A stretch of DNA of 64,000 nt. It comes from Hymenobacter aranciens (GTDB lineage Bacteria > Bacteroidota > Bacteroidia > Cytophagales > Hymenobacteraceae). The stretch is taken from contig NZ_JAUQSY010000004.1 in assembly GCF_030580865.1 (NCBI RefSeq), positions 62,001 through 126,000 on the forward strand. The letters run 5' to 3'. This document shows, in pieces, positions 45,417-54,049 of the stretch (positions are counted from its first letter, which is position 1; each line of letters starts with the position of its first letter). The notes beneath the pieces were generated by a model. It saw nothing but the letters and a program-made list of their open reading frames with translations. It was not told the DNA's origin and did no database searches. A program made the translations under genes and the position numbers.

Positions 45417-46247
45417 TTAGCGCAGCGTATCGAGCGGCACGGCGTCCATGTCGGTGTATTCGCGGTTTTCGCCGGCCATGCCCCAGATGAAGCTGTAGCT
45501 GCCCGTGCCGCAGCCGGTGTGGATGGACCAGGGCGGCGACAAAATGGCCTGTCCCTCGCTCACCCACAGCGGGCGGGTTTCCTGGGGTTCGCCCATCAGG
45601 TGCAGCACGCGCTGGCCGGGCGCCAAATCAAAGTAGAGGTAGGCCTCCATGCGGCGGTCGTGCACGTGGCTGGGCATGGTATTCCACACGCTGCCAGGCT
45701 TTAGGGTGGTGAGGCCCATCACCAGCTGGCAGCTCTGGATACCCTCGGCGTAGATGTATTTGTAGATGGTGCGGGCATTGGCCGTGTCCTGCTTGCCCAT
45801 CTCGACGGGCGTGGCCTCGGCCTGCGTCAGGCGGCGCGTGGGGTGCGCGTGATGCGCCGGGGCCGACAGCAGATAGAACCGCGCCGGCTGCGCCGCCTCG
45901 GCACTCTCAAACTGCACTTCGCCCGCGCCCATGCCCACGTACAGGCAGTCCTGCGAGCCCAACTCAAACGTCTCCTCCCCTACCCGCACCCGGCCCGCGC
46001 CGCCCACATTCAGCACGCCCAACTCGCGGCGCTCCAGAAAGTGGGTGGCCTTGAGGTTCTCCGGGCAGGGCAGGGCCAGCGGCGCGCCGGTGGGCACGGC
46101 CCCACCCACAATCATGCGGTCGTAGTGCGTGTAGGTGAGCGTCAGCTCGCCGGCCACAAACAGGTTTTCAATCAGAAAGTGCGCCCGCAGCTCCGCCGTG
46201 TTCATGGCGGCGGTTTCGCGGGGGCTACAGGCAAAGCGTTGGGTCAC
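45417..46247 (-). CDS. kduI: 5-dehydro-4-deoxy-D-glucuronate isomerase
   Basis: The 276-residue protein matches KduI along its length: HYDRMIVGGAVP, HFLERRELGVLNVGGAG, NTMPSHVHDRRMEAYLYF with the zinc-binding His/Glu set, and PPWSIHTGCGTGSYSFIWGM. It isomerises DKI to 2,5-diketo-3-deoxygluconate (DKII). The GTG start at 46247 fits the N-terminal alignment with E. coli KduI better than the internal ATG at residue 15. kduD precedes it by 101 bp, a gap filled by an inverted repeat. Confidence 0.96.
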   Translation of the reverse strand: MTQRFACSPRETAAMNTAELRAHFLIENLFVAGELTLTYTHYDRMIVGGAVPTGAPLALPCPENLKATHFLERRELGVLNVGGAGRVRVGEETFELGSQDCLYVGMGAGEVQFESAEAAQPARFYLLSAPAHHAHPTRRLTQAEATPVEMGKQDTANARTIYKYIYAEGIQSCQLVMGLTTLKPGSVWNTMPSHVHDRRMEAYLYFDLAPGQRVLHLMGEPQETRPLWVSEGQAILSPPWSIHTGCGTGSYSFIWGMAGENREYTDMDAVPLDTLR

Positions 46248-46259
46248 GGAATGAGTTTT

Positions 46260-46345
46260 GAATTATGAGTTTTGAGTTATGAGTTGTTGTCTTTGAGTGC
46301 TGAGTGCCGAAAAACTCGTAACTCATAACTCAAAATTCATAACTC
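46260..46345. repeat. Inverted repeat between kduD and kduI
   Basis: GAATTATGAGTTTTGAGTTA (46260 onward, 26 bp) faces its near-complement at 46320-46345 with two mismatches. Internal direct copies of GAGTTATGAGTT occur. It occupies the whole gap between two consecutive pathway genes. Confidence 0.7.
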
Positions 46346-46348
46346 CTA

Positions 46349-47134
46349 TCATCGTCCCATCCAGCCGCCATCCACGGTCAGGATGGTGCCGTGGACGTAG
46401 TCGGCGGCGGCCGAAGCCAGGAAAACGGTGGGGCCTTTGAAGTCGTCGGGCGTGCCCCAGCGGCCGGCCGGGATGCGGCCCAGGATGCTGGCCGAGCGAC
46501 CCGCGTCCTGGCGCAGGGCCTCGGTGTTGTCGGTGGCGATGTAGCCGGGGGCAATGGCATTCACGTTCACGCCCTGGCCGGCCCATTCGTTGGCCAAAGC
46601 CTTCACCAGCGAGCCGATAGCACCCTTGCTGGCCGCGTAGCCCGGCACGGTGATGCCGCCCTGAAACGTGAGCAGCGAGGCCGTAAAAATGATTTTGCCC
46701 CGGCCCCGGCGCAGCATCTGCCCGCCAATGGCGCGGGCCAGGCGGAAGGGGGCGTCGAGGTTGATAGTCAGCACGTCGTCCCAGTCGGCGTCGGAATGCT
46801 CAGCGGCGGGGGCGCGGCGAATGGTGCCAGCGTTATTAATAAGGATGTCGAATTGCGGAAAGTGGGCCAGCACCTGCACGATGAAAGCATCGACCTGCGC
46901 CCGGCGGCTGAAATCGGCCTGGTAGGCGTGAAACTCGCGGCCGGTGGCGCGCACCAAGCGGCCGGTTTCGCCGCCGTCGGCAGGCAGCGAGGCTGACACG
47001 CCCACGATGTCGGCGCCAGCCTCGGCCAGCGCCACAGCCATAGCCTGTCCAATACCCCGGCTGCACCCCGTGACGAGGGCCAGCTGCCCGGTCAGGCGGA
47101 AAGAATCGGGGAAGGCAGCGGCGGGGGCAGACAT
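46349..47134 (-). CDS. kduD: 2-dehydro-3-deoxy-D-gluconate 5-dehydrogenase (SDR)
   Basis: The 261-residue short-chain dehydrogenase has GCSRGIGQAMA as cofactor loop, NNAGTIRR, active-site Ser in FTASLLTFQGG and YAASKG with catalytic Tyr/Lys, then IAPGYIATDNTEALRQD typical of KduD. It reduces DKII to KDG, completing the unsaturated-uronate branch. It heads the long minus-strand pectin run. An AWCGWTnCCGGnAWCGWT operator lies 123 bp upstream of the ATG at 47134. Confidence 0.95.
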   Translation of the reverse strand: MSAPAAAFPDSFRLTGQLALVTGCSRGIGQAMAVALAEAGADIVGVSASLPADGGETGRLVRATGREFHAYQADFSRRAQVDAFIVQVLAHFPQFDILINNAGTIRRAPAAEHSDADWDDVLTINLDAPFRLARAIGGQMLRRGRGKIIFTASLLTFQGGITVPGYAASKGAIGSLVKALANEWAGQGVNVNAIAPGYIATDNTEALRQDAGRSASILGRIPAGRWGTPDDFKGPTVFLASAAADYVHGTILTVDGGWMGR

Positions 47135-47257
47135 GGCAGTTTTAGGAATCTTCAGGGGCCAAACCAGCGCTTAGGAATAAGTGGCGCCGGTTTGTGTTTT
47201 ATAAACTTCCGACCATCCCCCGCCAAAAGCAAGGCTTTGGGGGTTTTTATTTGCGCA

Positions 47258-47275
47258 ATCGTTACCGGCAACGAT
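47258..47275 (-). promoter_or_regulatory. Predicted LacI-family operator O1 (kduD)
   Basis: Reads ATCGTTGCCGGTAACGAT toward kduD, a perfect palindrome apart from the two spacer bases. It is followed by TGCGCAAATAAAAA and preceded by ACGTGGC. It is one of six matching sites in the window. Besides it, 47135-47576 holds a palindromic repeat and a terminator. Confidence 0.7.
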
Positions 47276-47418
47276 GCCACGTAGCGCAAAATCAGCCTGG
47301 AATGATTATTTGAGGGGTTTCGGGTTGGACGGGGGATTGAGAAGCGGAGCTGGGGCTGGAGATATAGTGGATGACGCGAATTTGCACTTTTCCAATTCAA
47401 CCAATTCTACTGGTGCAG

Positions 47419-47502
47419 GTAGAGACGCCATATTTTGCGTCTCGCCGTTGAACGATTCGCAAGCGGCGTGGCCGATGAGAAGCAAAATATGGTGTCTCTG
47501 CC
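47419..47502. repeat. Palindromic intergenic repeat, family B copy 2
   Basis: GTAGAGACGCCATATTTTGC onward is answered by GAGAAGCAAAATATGGTGTC on the right, with several mismatches. The inner CGCCGTTGAACGATTCG matches the centre of the element at 29670-29763, so the two are one dispersed family. Confidence 0.7.
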
Positions 47503-47519
47503 CACCCACACTGCTGCCC

Positions 47520-47550
47520 AAAAAAAGCCCGCGCTACTGGTAGCGCGGGC
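47520..47550 (-). terminator. Terminator after the CHU_C protein gene
   Basis: GCCCGCGCTAC pairs perfectly with GTAGCGCGGGC over a 2-nt loop, with seven T on the minus strand. Confidence 0.8.
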
Positions 47551-47576
47551 ATTATCAAATTACTTTCCAAAGCAAG

Positions 47577-50186
47577 CTACCGCAGTACTTCCACCATACC
47601 TTTGCTGGCCTGTCCCAGCGGGTCGGTCAGGTGGTAGTAGTACACGCCATCGGCCAGGCCGGCGGCATTCCACTGGTTCTGGTAGTTGGCAAATTCGGCC
47701 ACGAGGCGGCCCCAGCGGTTGAAGATTTTGAGCTCGCCGCCCACCTTCTCGCCGCTTACCACGAAGGTTTCGTTGAGCTGGTCACCGTTGGGTGTGATGA
47801 TGTTGGGCACCTGCGTGGTGGGAATCACCGCGTGGTAGGAAGCGGTAGCGGCCGGGCAGGTAGCGCCGCCCGCCGTGCTGCTCACGCGCAGCCGGATGAG
47901 GTAGTTGCCACCGAGGCTGAGCGTGAGTGGAGCAGGCGTGAACTGGCGCGAGAACACAACTTCGGGCTCCGTCAGGGGCTGGCCCAGGCCGTTGCGCAGG
48001 CGCTGGTAAGTCCAGCGAACTGAGTCGGAGGCGGTGCCGCCGGCGGTCGATTGATTGATAAAGGTATAGGTGATAGGGGGTCGCCGGATAATACTGCCAG
48101 TGCCGCTGGCCGAGTCGGTGCGGAAGGCGGCGAGGGGCGCCCGCGCCACGCGCACCAGCACCGAGGTGGTATCGCGGCAGCCGTAGGGCGCGGCCCCGGT
48201 CACGGTAAGGTAGTAGCGGGTGGTGGCGGCTGGCTGGGCGGTGAGGCTGGGGCCGCTGGCAGTGGCTGGCAGGCCGGCGCCGGCCCAGGTGTAGGCGTAG
48301 GCATCGCTCAGGTTGTCGGCGCGGGTGGCGGAGCCCTGTAGCGTCACTGAAGAGTTGGAGCACACCTCATTGGCCGACGCGGTGGCCACGGCGCGGGGCG
48401 GCGGCACCACGCGCACCAGCACCGACGTCGTATCGAGGCCGCAGCCGGGGCCGGGGGCAATAGAGGGCGTGATTTGCAGGAAGTAGCGGGTGGTAGCGGT
48501 CGGGTTCACGGTGATGCCGGGGCTGCTGGCCTGGGCAGGGTTGAGGCCCGTGCCGCCGGGGCTGGTGGTCCAGCGGTAGGCGTAGGTTTGGGGTATCACG
48601 GCGCCGCCCTGGCGCACCGAGTCGGGCCGGAGGACGCGGCCGTTGAGCGGCAGCGAGCCGCCAGGACAGATGGACGCCACGCCGCTGCCGTCCAGGCCGG
48701 GCGTGGCAATGGCCGCCCCCGCCTGCACCTGCCGCCCGGGCCGCACCTGCACGATGATGGTGCGGTACTGCGTGCCCTTAATCGGGCAGGCATTGTCTTC
48801 GATGCGGTAGTTGAGCAGGATACGCGTGCCCGCCGTGCCCGGCAGCGGCTGAAACGAGAAGGTGCCCACGGGGTTAGCCGTGCCGTTGCGCACGAGGGTA
48901 AACGTGCCGATGTCGCCGTTTTGCAGCAGGTTAGTATTGATGTCGGCGGGGAAGAATACCGTCAGCAAATCCTGCGGGTTGGGGTCGCGGAAGGTGATGC
49001 TGACCCGCGAATACGTGCAGGTGGGGATGCTGATGAGCGTGGTGTCGCGCTGGTTGATGACGGTAGCGTCGGTGCGGGGGTCAGGCACCACGCTGATGGG
49101 GTTGGCGGGCACCTGGTTGCTGCCACAATCCACCACAATCACCAGGAAATCACGGCGCACCGAGCCCACTTTGTAGTAGCGGCCGTTGATTTTGCGGTAT
49201 TCGGTCACCTTGCCCACCACCACGTACTTGTTTTCCATCTGGTCGCGGGTCGATTGCAGCAAGGGCACGTAGCGCGAGGGCGTGAAGGTGAAGCTGCCGG
49301 CCTCGGCGTTGAAGTAGAAGCTGGGCACTACCCGCTTGGTGGGGCAGGTGCCCACGGTGTCCATTTTCACGATGATGGGCAGGGTGGGCGAAAACGCCAG
49401 CGGCGTGGTCGGGCACTGCAGGGCGCAGGGCGGGGTGGTCGAGAGCGTGGTGCTGGCGCAGGGCGGCGCGGGGTAGGTTTCGTAGCGCGACAACACATTG
49501 CAGTTGTGCAGCGGCTGCTCCAGCGAGTACACCAGCGAGTCGGCGCGGCCGTTGTTGAGCCGGTCGGTATCGGTGGCGCCGAAGGAAATGGTAGACTGCT
49601 GGTTGACGCACACGAAGGGCACCGGCAGGTTGGTGTTGTTGAACTGCGGCGAGTTGTTCTGAATGGGCTGCGTCGCGTTGCCGGGCAGGGTGATGAGGTT
49701 GTTGAGCGTAGCCTCCATGCGCAGGTTCTGGTTGTTGGAATCGAGCAGCGTGGCGGTGTAGGGCCGGGCGTCGATGGTGACGCTCAGCACCCACTCGGCG
49801 GCGGGCGGCAGCGTCACGGTGCCTTGGTAGAGGCGGGTTTCGTAGTTGGGCAGCGCCGAGCCGCCGCCGCACACATTGCCGCCCTGCGTGCCAGGACAGT
49901 AGGGCGCGCCGATGGTGGACTGGCCCACCGGCCGCAGCGTGGCCGAAGCGGCGGCCGTGCCCGAGCAGCTGCCGCTGTTGCGGCAGGTCAGCGACAGGGT
50001 GCCGGGAATGGAGGTACCCGAGCAGTCGCGGAAAAAGGAGACGGTGACGCGGTACTGGTTGTTGCCCAGCGACTCGTAGGTGATTTGCCCGGCCTGCCCG
50101 TGCGTGGCAAAGGCGCGGGGCGCGGCGCCCAGCAACAGTACCCAGGTCAGCAGCCACAGCGCGGCGCTTGCGTAGTTCTTTTTCAT
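47577..50186 (-). CDS. Large secreted protein with CHU_C-type (T9SS type B) C-terminal domain
   Basis: The 869-residue protein starts at ATG 50186 (MKKNYASAALWLLTWVLLLG), with a signal peptide ending AFATHG. The N-half has many paired Cys (SFFRDCSG, LTCRNSGSCSG, CGGGSALPNYETRLYQG). Ig/PKD-like repeats occupy about 480-700, with a duplicated TTRYFLQIT / TTRYYLTVT pattern. The end (about 790-869) is VPNIITPNGDQLNETF, LKIFNRWGRLV, DGVYYYHLTD, the gliding-motility-associated C-terminal domain. It is exported by type IX secretion; the binding target is unknown. A predicted LacI operator lies 125 bp upstream, tying it to the pectin genes. Confidence 0.85.
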   Translation of the reverse strand: MKKNYASAALWLLTWVLLLGAAPRAFATHGQAGQITYESLGNNQYRVTVSFFRDCSGTSIPGTLSLTCRNSGSCSGTAAASATLRPVGQSTIGAPYCPGTQGGNVCGGGSALPNYETRLYQGTVTLPPAAEWVLSVTIDARPYTATLLDSNNQNLRMEATLNNLITLPGNATQPIQNNSPQFNNTNLPVPFVCVNQQSTISFGATDTDRLNNGRADSLVYSLEQPLHNCNVLSRYETYPAPPCASTTLSTTPPCALQCPTTPLAFSPTLPIIVKMDTVGTCPTKRVVPSFYFNAEAGSFTFTPSRYVPLLQSTRDQMENKYVVVGKVTEYRKINGRYYKVGSVRRDFLVIVVDCGSNQVPANPISVVPDPRTDATVINQRDTTLISIPTCTYSRVSITFRDPNPQDLLTVFFPADINTNLLQNGDIGTFTLVRNGTANPVGTFSFQPLPGTAGTRILLNYRIEDNACPIKGTQYRTIIVQVRPGRQVQAGAAIATPGLDGSGVASICPGGSLPLNGRVLRPDSVRQGGAVIPQTYAYRWTTSPGGTGLNPAQASSPGITVNPTATTRYFLQITPSIAPGPGCGLDTTSVLVRVVPPPRAVATASANEVCSNSSVTLQGSATRADNLSDAYAYTWAGAGLPATASGPSLTAQPAATTRYYLTVTGAAPYGCRDTTSVLVRVARAPLAAFRTDSASGTGSIIRRPPITYTFINQSTAGGTASDSVRWTYQRLRNGLGQPLTEPEVVFSRQFTPAPLTLSLGGNYLIRLRVSSTAGGATCPAATASYHAVIPTTQVPNIITPNGDQLNETFVVSGEKVGGELKIFNRWGRLVAEFANYQNQWNAAGLADGVYYYHLTDPLGQASKGMVEVLR

Positions 50187-50311
50187 AAAAGTGAGAGGGG
50201 GGAATAAGGCGAGCCCGGGGCTCTGGCCCGACAGCGGTAGGGCACTAATGGCCGGCAAGCTAGGCGCCGCCAAGGCCGAAACATGCCGTTTTAGCAAGGT
50301 TTATTTGCGCA

Positions 50312-50329
50312 ATCGTTGTCGGGAACGTT
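50312..50329 (-). promoter_or_regulatory. Predicted LacI-family operator O2 (CHU_C protein gene)
   Basis: Reads AACGTTCCCGACAACGAT toward the gene, with one change in the CCGG centre. TGCGCAAATAAACC follows. It lies 125 bp from the ATG at 50186. Together with O3 it is all that is seen in 50187-50602. Confidence 0.65.
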
Positions 50330-50447
50330 ACCAGTCGCCTCGGCCGGGCTGCCACTCGTTTGTCGGTCCTATCGTCCGAGTTAGAACCACTTTACAAGGG
50401 CAGAACCAGCTAATTGGTAGCCTGCCGGCTCGAATCAGCCACTTGGC

Positions 50448-50465
50448 AACGATGCCGGCAACGAT
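50448..50465 (+). promoter_or_regulatory. Predicted LacI-family operator O3 (small modular T9SS gene)
   Basis: Reads AACGATGCCGGCAACGAT, followed by TGCGCAATTAAAG and preceded by CTTGGC, 137 bp before the ATG at 50603. It points the opposite way from O2, matching the divergent gene. Confidence 0.7.
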
Positions 50466-50602
50466 TGCGCAATTAAAGTTGGCGGCGGGCATCCGGTTTA
50501 GGGCCCGGGCGGTGGAAATTGCGGTCCTTATTCGGGTTTGGAATCATTCTGATGTGCTTCCACCACCCGCTTTTCAAACTCAATTTCTTACTCCGACTTA
50601 CC

Positions 50603-51664
50603 ATGAAAAAAATTGTACTTCCCGCATTGCTGGGTTTGGCGGGCCTGGGGCTGGCGCATTCGGCAGCCGCTCAAGCCACCTTCGTTCAGTGGCCGATGAC
50701 GGCCAATAACAGTGACAATGCGGCGGTCCGCACAGCTAATATCCGCACGGTTACGCCCACCTTCCGCCGCTTTGTGCTGTCGGACGGCAACCTGCCCACC
50801 GGCACCGGCAACCAGGCGTTTCCGGCCTACTCGGCCGCTGGCCAGGCCTTTGCGCTCACCTCCGCAGGTGGCGGCTGGAGCTCCAATGCCACCCCTCTCC
50901 CCGGCCCGGGCAGCACCCCGCGCCGTGCCTACTACGAGCAGTTCGTCGTCACGGCCGCAACCGCTGCGCACCTCGACTCGGTAACGATGAATCTCAGCGT
51001 ATTCAACACGGCGAGTGGCCGGGTGGCCGTAGCTTATTCCAGAAGCAGCTTCGTGTCGGACTCGACCAGCGTAACCGGGGGCACTGGTCCGGCCATCGCC
51101 AACACAACCAACAACACGCCCGGCGGCGTACTGCCGGCGGCTAACAATGGCTCTTTCGGTGTGAACTCGAACGGCAACGCCGGGGCACAAGCCAATAATG
51201 CCGCCCTTCTGCCGCAAGGCACCGCCAGTGGCGTAGCCGACCGCTACGCCTTCGCCCTCAACGGCGCTACTGGGGTCGACCTGACTCCAGGCCAGAGCCT
51301 CACGGTGCGTATCTACGTCGGCGCCAGCACTACCGGCATCGGCCGCTATGCGCTGCTGCGCAACGTGACGCTGAAGAGCGCCGCCGCCGGCCCGACCGCT
51401 ACCGCCAACGCCCGCGTCGTGAAAAACGGCCTGCAGCTGGCCCCTAACCCCGCCACCGAGCAAGTAGCCGTGAGCCACCCCGCCGCCAAAGCCGGCGCCA
51501 CGGTAGCGCTCTACAGCATTACCGGCCAGAAAATTATCGCCACGCGCACCCAGCCCGGCACCACTGCCACGACGCTCGACCTGCGCACGCTGGCCACCGG
51601 CCTCTACCTGGTGGAGTACGCCGACGGCGAGCAGCGCGTCACCGCCCGCATCGCGAAAAACTAA
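50603..51664 (+). CDS. T9SS type A protein with one unrecognised WP..RYALLR module
   Basis: The 353-residue protein starts at ATG 50603 (MKKIVLPALLGLAGLG), with a signal peptide ending SAAAQ. Residues about 27-262 form one copy of a module that recurs three times in the protein at 54327-59018. Shared pieces are FVQWPMTANNSDNAAVRTA, YYEQFVVTAA, LDSVTMNLSVFNTASGRVAV, DLTPGQSLTVRIYV and RYALLRNV. The C-terminal 75 residues are a sorting domain (LQLAPNPATEQVAV). No catalytic motif is seen; glycan binding is a guess from context and LacI-site control. Confidence 0.82.
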   Translation: MKKIVLPALLGLAGLGLAHSAAAQATFVQWPMTANNSDNAAVRTANIRTVTPTFRRFVLSDGNLPTGTGNQAFPAYSAAGQAFALTSAGGGWSSNATPLPGPGSTPRRAYYEQFVVTAATAAHLDSVTMNLSVFNTASGRVAVAYSRSSFVSDSTSVTGGTGPAIANTTNNTPGGVLPAANNGSFGVNSNGNAGAQANNAALLPQGTASGVADRYAFALNGATGVDLTPGQSLTVRIYVGASTTGIGRYALLRNVTLKSAAAGPTATANARVVKNGLQLAPNPATEQVAVSHPAAKAGATVALYSITGQKIIATRTQPGTTATTLDLRTLATGLYLVEYADGEQRVTARIAKN

Positions 51665-51696
51665 CCCGGGTCTCCCCTCTACCCTACCCAATTCAG

Positions 51697-51730
51697 AACG
51701 CCACCGGGATTTTCCCGGTGGCGTTTTTTT
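51697..51730 (+). terminator. Terminator after the small modular T9SS gene
   Basis: AACGCCACCGGGA pairs perfectly with TCCCGGTGGCGTT over a 3-nt loop and is followed by a T-run. Between this and 51915 nothing is recognised. Confidence 0.88.
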
Positions 51731-51914
51731 GTGCCGGCTGGCATCAGTCGGACGCCTGGAGAATTAGAAGGCGCCAGGCGTTTTTCGGTGCATCAGAACA
51801 CCGACATTTAATTGGCAAACGCGGGGGCCGGGCTTGGCTTCCCTCGCTTGCGCTTGCGACGTCTGGGCATTGGGCAACGATGCGGGCGGGGGCAAGCCCC
51901 GACACGCCCATCTG

Positions 51915-51963
51915 AAAACAAACAGCGCGCACCATCCTATGGATGATGCGCGCTGTTTGTTTC
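51915..51963 (-). terminator. Terminator after the pectate lyase gene
   Basis: AAACAAACAGCGCGCA pairs perfectly with its complement at 51947-51962, with a further inner ATCC/GGAT stem. It lies 30 bp past the pectate lyase stop. Confidence 0.75.
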
Positions 51964-51992
51964 GCCGAGAATTACTGACAATACGCTACCTC

Positions 51993-53756
51993 TTATTCGC
52001 GAGCGCACTTGGCCGACAGCGTCACCTGCTCATCAGTGTAAACAACCAGGTAGTTGCCTTTGGGCAAATTGTCGAAAGTGAAGGCCGTTTCTTCGGAGCC
52101 AGCGGCGGCACTACGGCTCAGCACGCGCTGCCCGACAAAGTTGTACACGGCAATGCGGGCCTGGCGGCCGGCGCGGGGGTGCGCCAGGGTGATTTGCTCG
52201 GTGGCGGGGTTAGGGTACAACAGCAGGCTGCCAGTGGCCTTGCTGCCGGGGCGGGTGGCCGTGGGGATGACGACCAGGCCGTTGAGATAGTTTTCGAGGT
52301 TGGGGTAGCCGTTGGGGGCGGTGGTGTTGCGGTCGGCGGCGTTGTTGGGGTTGAGGCCGTTGGCAGTTTCCCAGGCGTCGGGCATGCCATCGTGGTCGGT
52401 ATCAGCGGGCGAGGTGCCGCAGGTAAGGACGGGCCAGGCGCCGGTGGTCTGGGCGTAGGGCGTGCCGTGCGGGTAGCCGCCCTGCACGTCAATGATGGCG
52501 CCGGTGCGGTTGCGCACGTCATCCATGATGCGCCGGTCGAGGGCATCGCGGGCGGGCAGCACGCAGCCCACGCCCGCCAGCACCGAGTTATAAGCATCCT
52601 GGGCTGACTCGGTGACGACGGGACCGATGTTGAACTCCGTCGTTACTTTCGACAGCACCGTATCGGCCAGCGAGCTGCCCTGCATGCCCACGCCGCGCCA
52701 GTTGCGGGCGGTGTTGGTAGCATTGCCATCCACGTAGTTGCCGGTCAGGTAGATTTTGGGGAAGGGCAGCACCGGCGCGGTGGTTTGCCGGTAGGGGTTC
52801 ATGATGCGGGAGCGGTTGGACGTAGTGCTGGGGCCCGGCTTGTAGTAGTTGTTGACAATGTTGTAGTTGCCACCCTCGCCGCCGTACACGTTGTTGCTGC
52901 CCCAGTTGTAGATGACGTTGTTGCGGAAGTCGCAGTTTTCGGAGCCGATGGCGGCGCCGTAGCGGGTGCCGTTCCAGCGCGGGGTGCGGCTGAGGCAGTG
53001 GGCAAACATGTTGTGGTGGAAGCTGGCCCGCTTGCCGCCCCAGATGCCGCCGTAGCCGTGGCGCTCGTAGTCGGTGTCGCCGGCTTCGAAGTGGTAGGAG
53101 TAGTTCAGCGGCTCGCTGATGAGGTTCCACTGCAGGGTCATGCTGTCGCAGGCGGCTCCATAAAAGGTAAAAGCCTCGTCGTTGGACCAGCTCATGGTGC
53201 AGTGGTCGATGATGAGGTTTTTGCGGTCGGTGCCGCTGAGGGCGTCGTCGTTGCCGCTGCCGTCCACGGGGTTGCCGGCGGCATTCACCAGCTTCTGGTA
53301 GCGGTCGCCGAGGCGAAAGCGCAGGAAGCGAATGATGACGTTGTCACCATTGACGGTCACTTGCTTGTCCGAAATGCAGATGCCGTCGCCGGGAGCCGTC
53401 TGGCCGGCCAGGGTAGTGTTGCGCGGAATATTCAGCCGGGTGAGCAGGTGAATGGTGCCGCACACCCGGAACACGACGGTGCGGGCCGGCACCGCCGTCA
53501 CCGACTGGCTCAGGGCGTAGCGCAGGGTGCCGGGCGTGTTAGTATCGGCCAGGCTGGTTACCTCAAACACCGTGGTGCCAGCCGTGCCCCGGCCCCGCCC
53601 GCCGGTGGTGAAGCGTCCAGCGCCCTCCGCGCCCGGAAAGGCCAGCAGCTGCGCCTCGGCCGTGGAGGTGGCGATGGTACCCAGCAGCAGGCCAGTTAGC
53701 AAAGTGGGAAGCAGGCGAGTGGCTGACGGCGAAGCGCGGAAAGAAACTGGGAGCAT
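51993..53756 (-). CDS. Secreted pectate lyase (PL1-like), T9SS type A
   Basis: The 587-residue protein has a signal peptide to about residue 35, then the lyase domain opening LLAFPGAEGAGRFTTGGRGG-like (read AFPGAEGAGRFTTGGRGRG). The beta-helix carries the calcium and catalytic region GSGNDDALSG, LIIDHCTMSWSNDEAFTFYG and HCLSRTPRWNG with the candidate catalytic Arg. A calcium-type linker (DTDHDGMPDAWE, about 452) and a sorting domain (LLLYPNPATEQITL, about 511) follow. It cleaves de-esterified homogalacturonan outside the cell by elimination, giving the unsaturated ends used by KdgF-KduI-KduD. A LacI-type operator lies 128 bp upstream. Confidence 0.88.
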   Translation of the reverse strand: MLPVSFRASPSATRLLPTLLTGLLLGTIATSTAEAQLLAFPGAEGAGRFTTGGRGRGTAGTTVFEVTSLADTNTPGTLRYALSQSVTAVPARTVVFRVCGTIHLLTRLNIPRNTTLAGQTAPGDGICISDKQVTVNGDNVIIRFLRFRLGDRYQKLVNAAGNPVDGSGNDDALSGTDRKNLIIDHCTMSWSNDEAFTFYGAACDSMTLQWNLISEPLNYSYHFEAGDTDYERHGYGGIWGGKRASFHHNMFAHCLSRTPRWNGTRYGAAIGSENCDFRNNVIYNWGSNNVYGGEGGNYNIVNNYYKPGPSTTSNRSRIMNPYRQTTAPVLPFPKIYLTGNYVDGNATNTARNWRGVGMQGSSLADTVLSKVTTEFNIGPVVTESAQDAYNSVLAGVGCVLPARDALDRRIMDDVRNRTGAIIDVQGGYPHGTPYAQTTGAWPVLTCGTSPADTDHDGMPDAWETANGLNPNNAADRNTTAPNGYPNLENYLNGLVVIPTATRPGSKATGSLLLYPNPATEQITLAHPRAGRQARIAVYNFVGQRVLSRSAAAGSEETAFTFDNLPKGNYLVVYTDEQVTLSAKCARE

Positions 53757-53884
53757 AAGTCAGATGAGAAAACAGCAGGCAACTTGAAAACCGACCCGCC
53801 CGGTTGCCAGCCCGGGCGTTTCAGTCTTTAATATTACCACCGACCAGGGCTAAAAACGCCATTTCTGGCGGCTTTTTCCGCGCA

Positions 53885-53902
53885 ATCGATGCCGGGAACG
53901 AT
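53885..53902 (-). promoter_or_regulatory. Predicted LacI-family operator O4 (pectate lyase)
   Basis: Reads ATCGTTCCCGGCATCGAT toward the pectate lyase gene, identical to O5 over all 18 bp. TGCGCGGAAAAAG follows. It lies 128 bp from the ATG at 53756. Confidence 0.72.
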
Positions 53903-54031
53903 GCCATCATCAAGGCTTCACGTGCTTGCTTCTCCAGCTTGCGCAAATGCGCCAACCCGGTGGTTAAACCCGGCCTGCTGCCAGCCGACGCCCCTGGCCT
54001 AAGGCATTGCCAAAGCCGCAACCGACGTGGC

Positions 54032-54049
54032 ATCGTTCCCGGCATCGAT
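54032..54049 (+). promoter_or_regulatory. Predicted LacI-family operator O5 (1563-residue T9SS protein)
   Basis: Reads ATCGTTCCCGGCATCGAT, followed by TGCGGAAATAAATA and preceded by GACGTGGC. It is 277 bp from the ATG at 54327, farther than the other sites, so a long leader is likely. O4 and O5 are the only features seen in 53757-54326. Confidence 0.7.

Noticed and set aside
51861..51892. A seventh operator-like sequence (GCAACGATGCGGGCGGG)
   Set aside because: It shares AACGATG with the operators, but the CCGG centre and the second half-site are missing, and no start codon follows at the usual distance.
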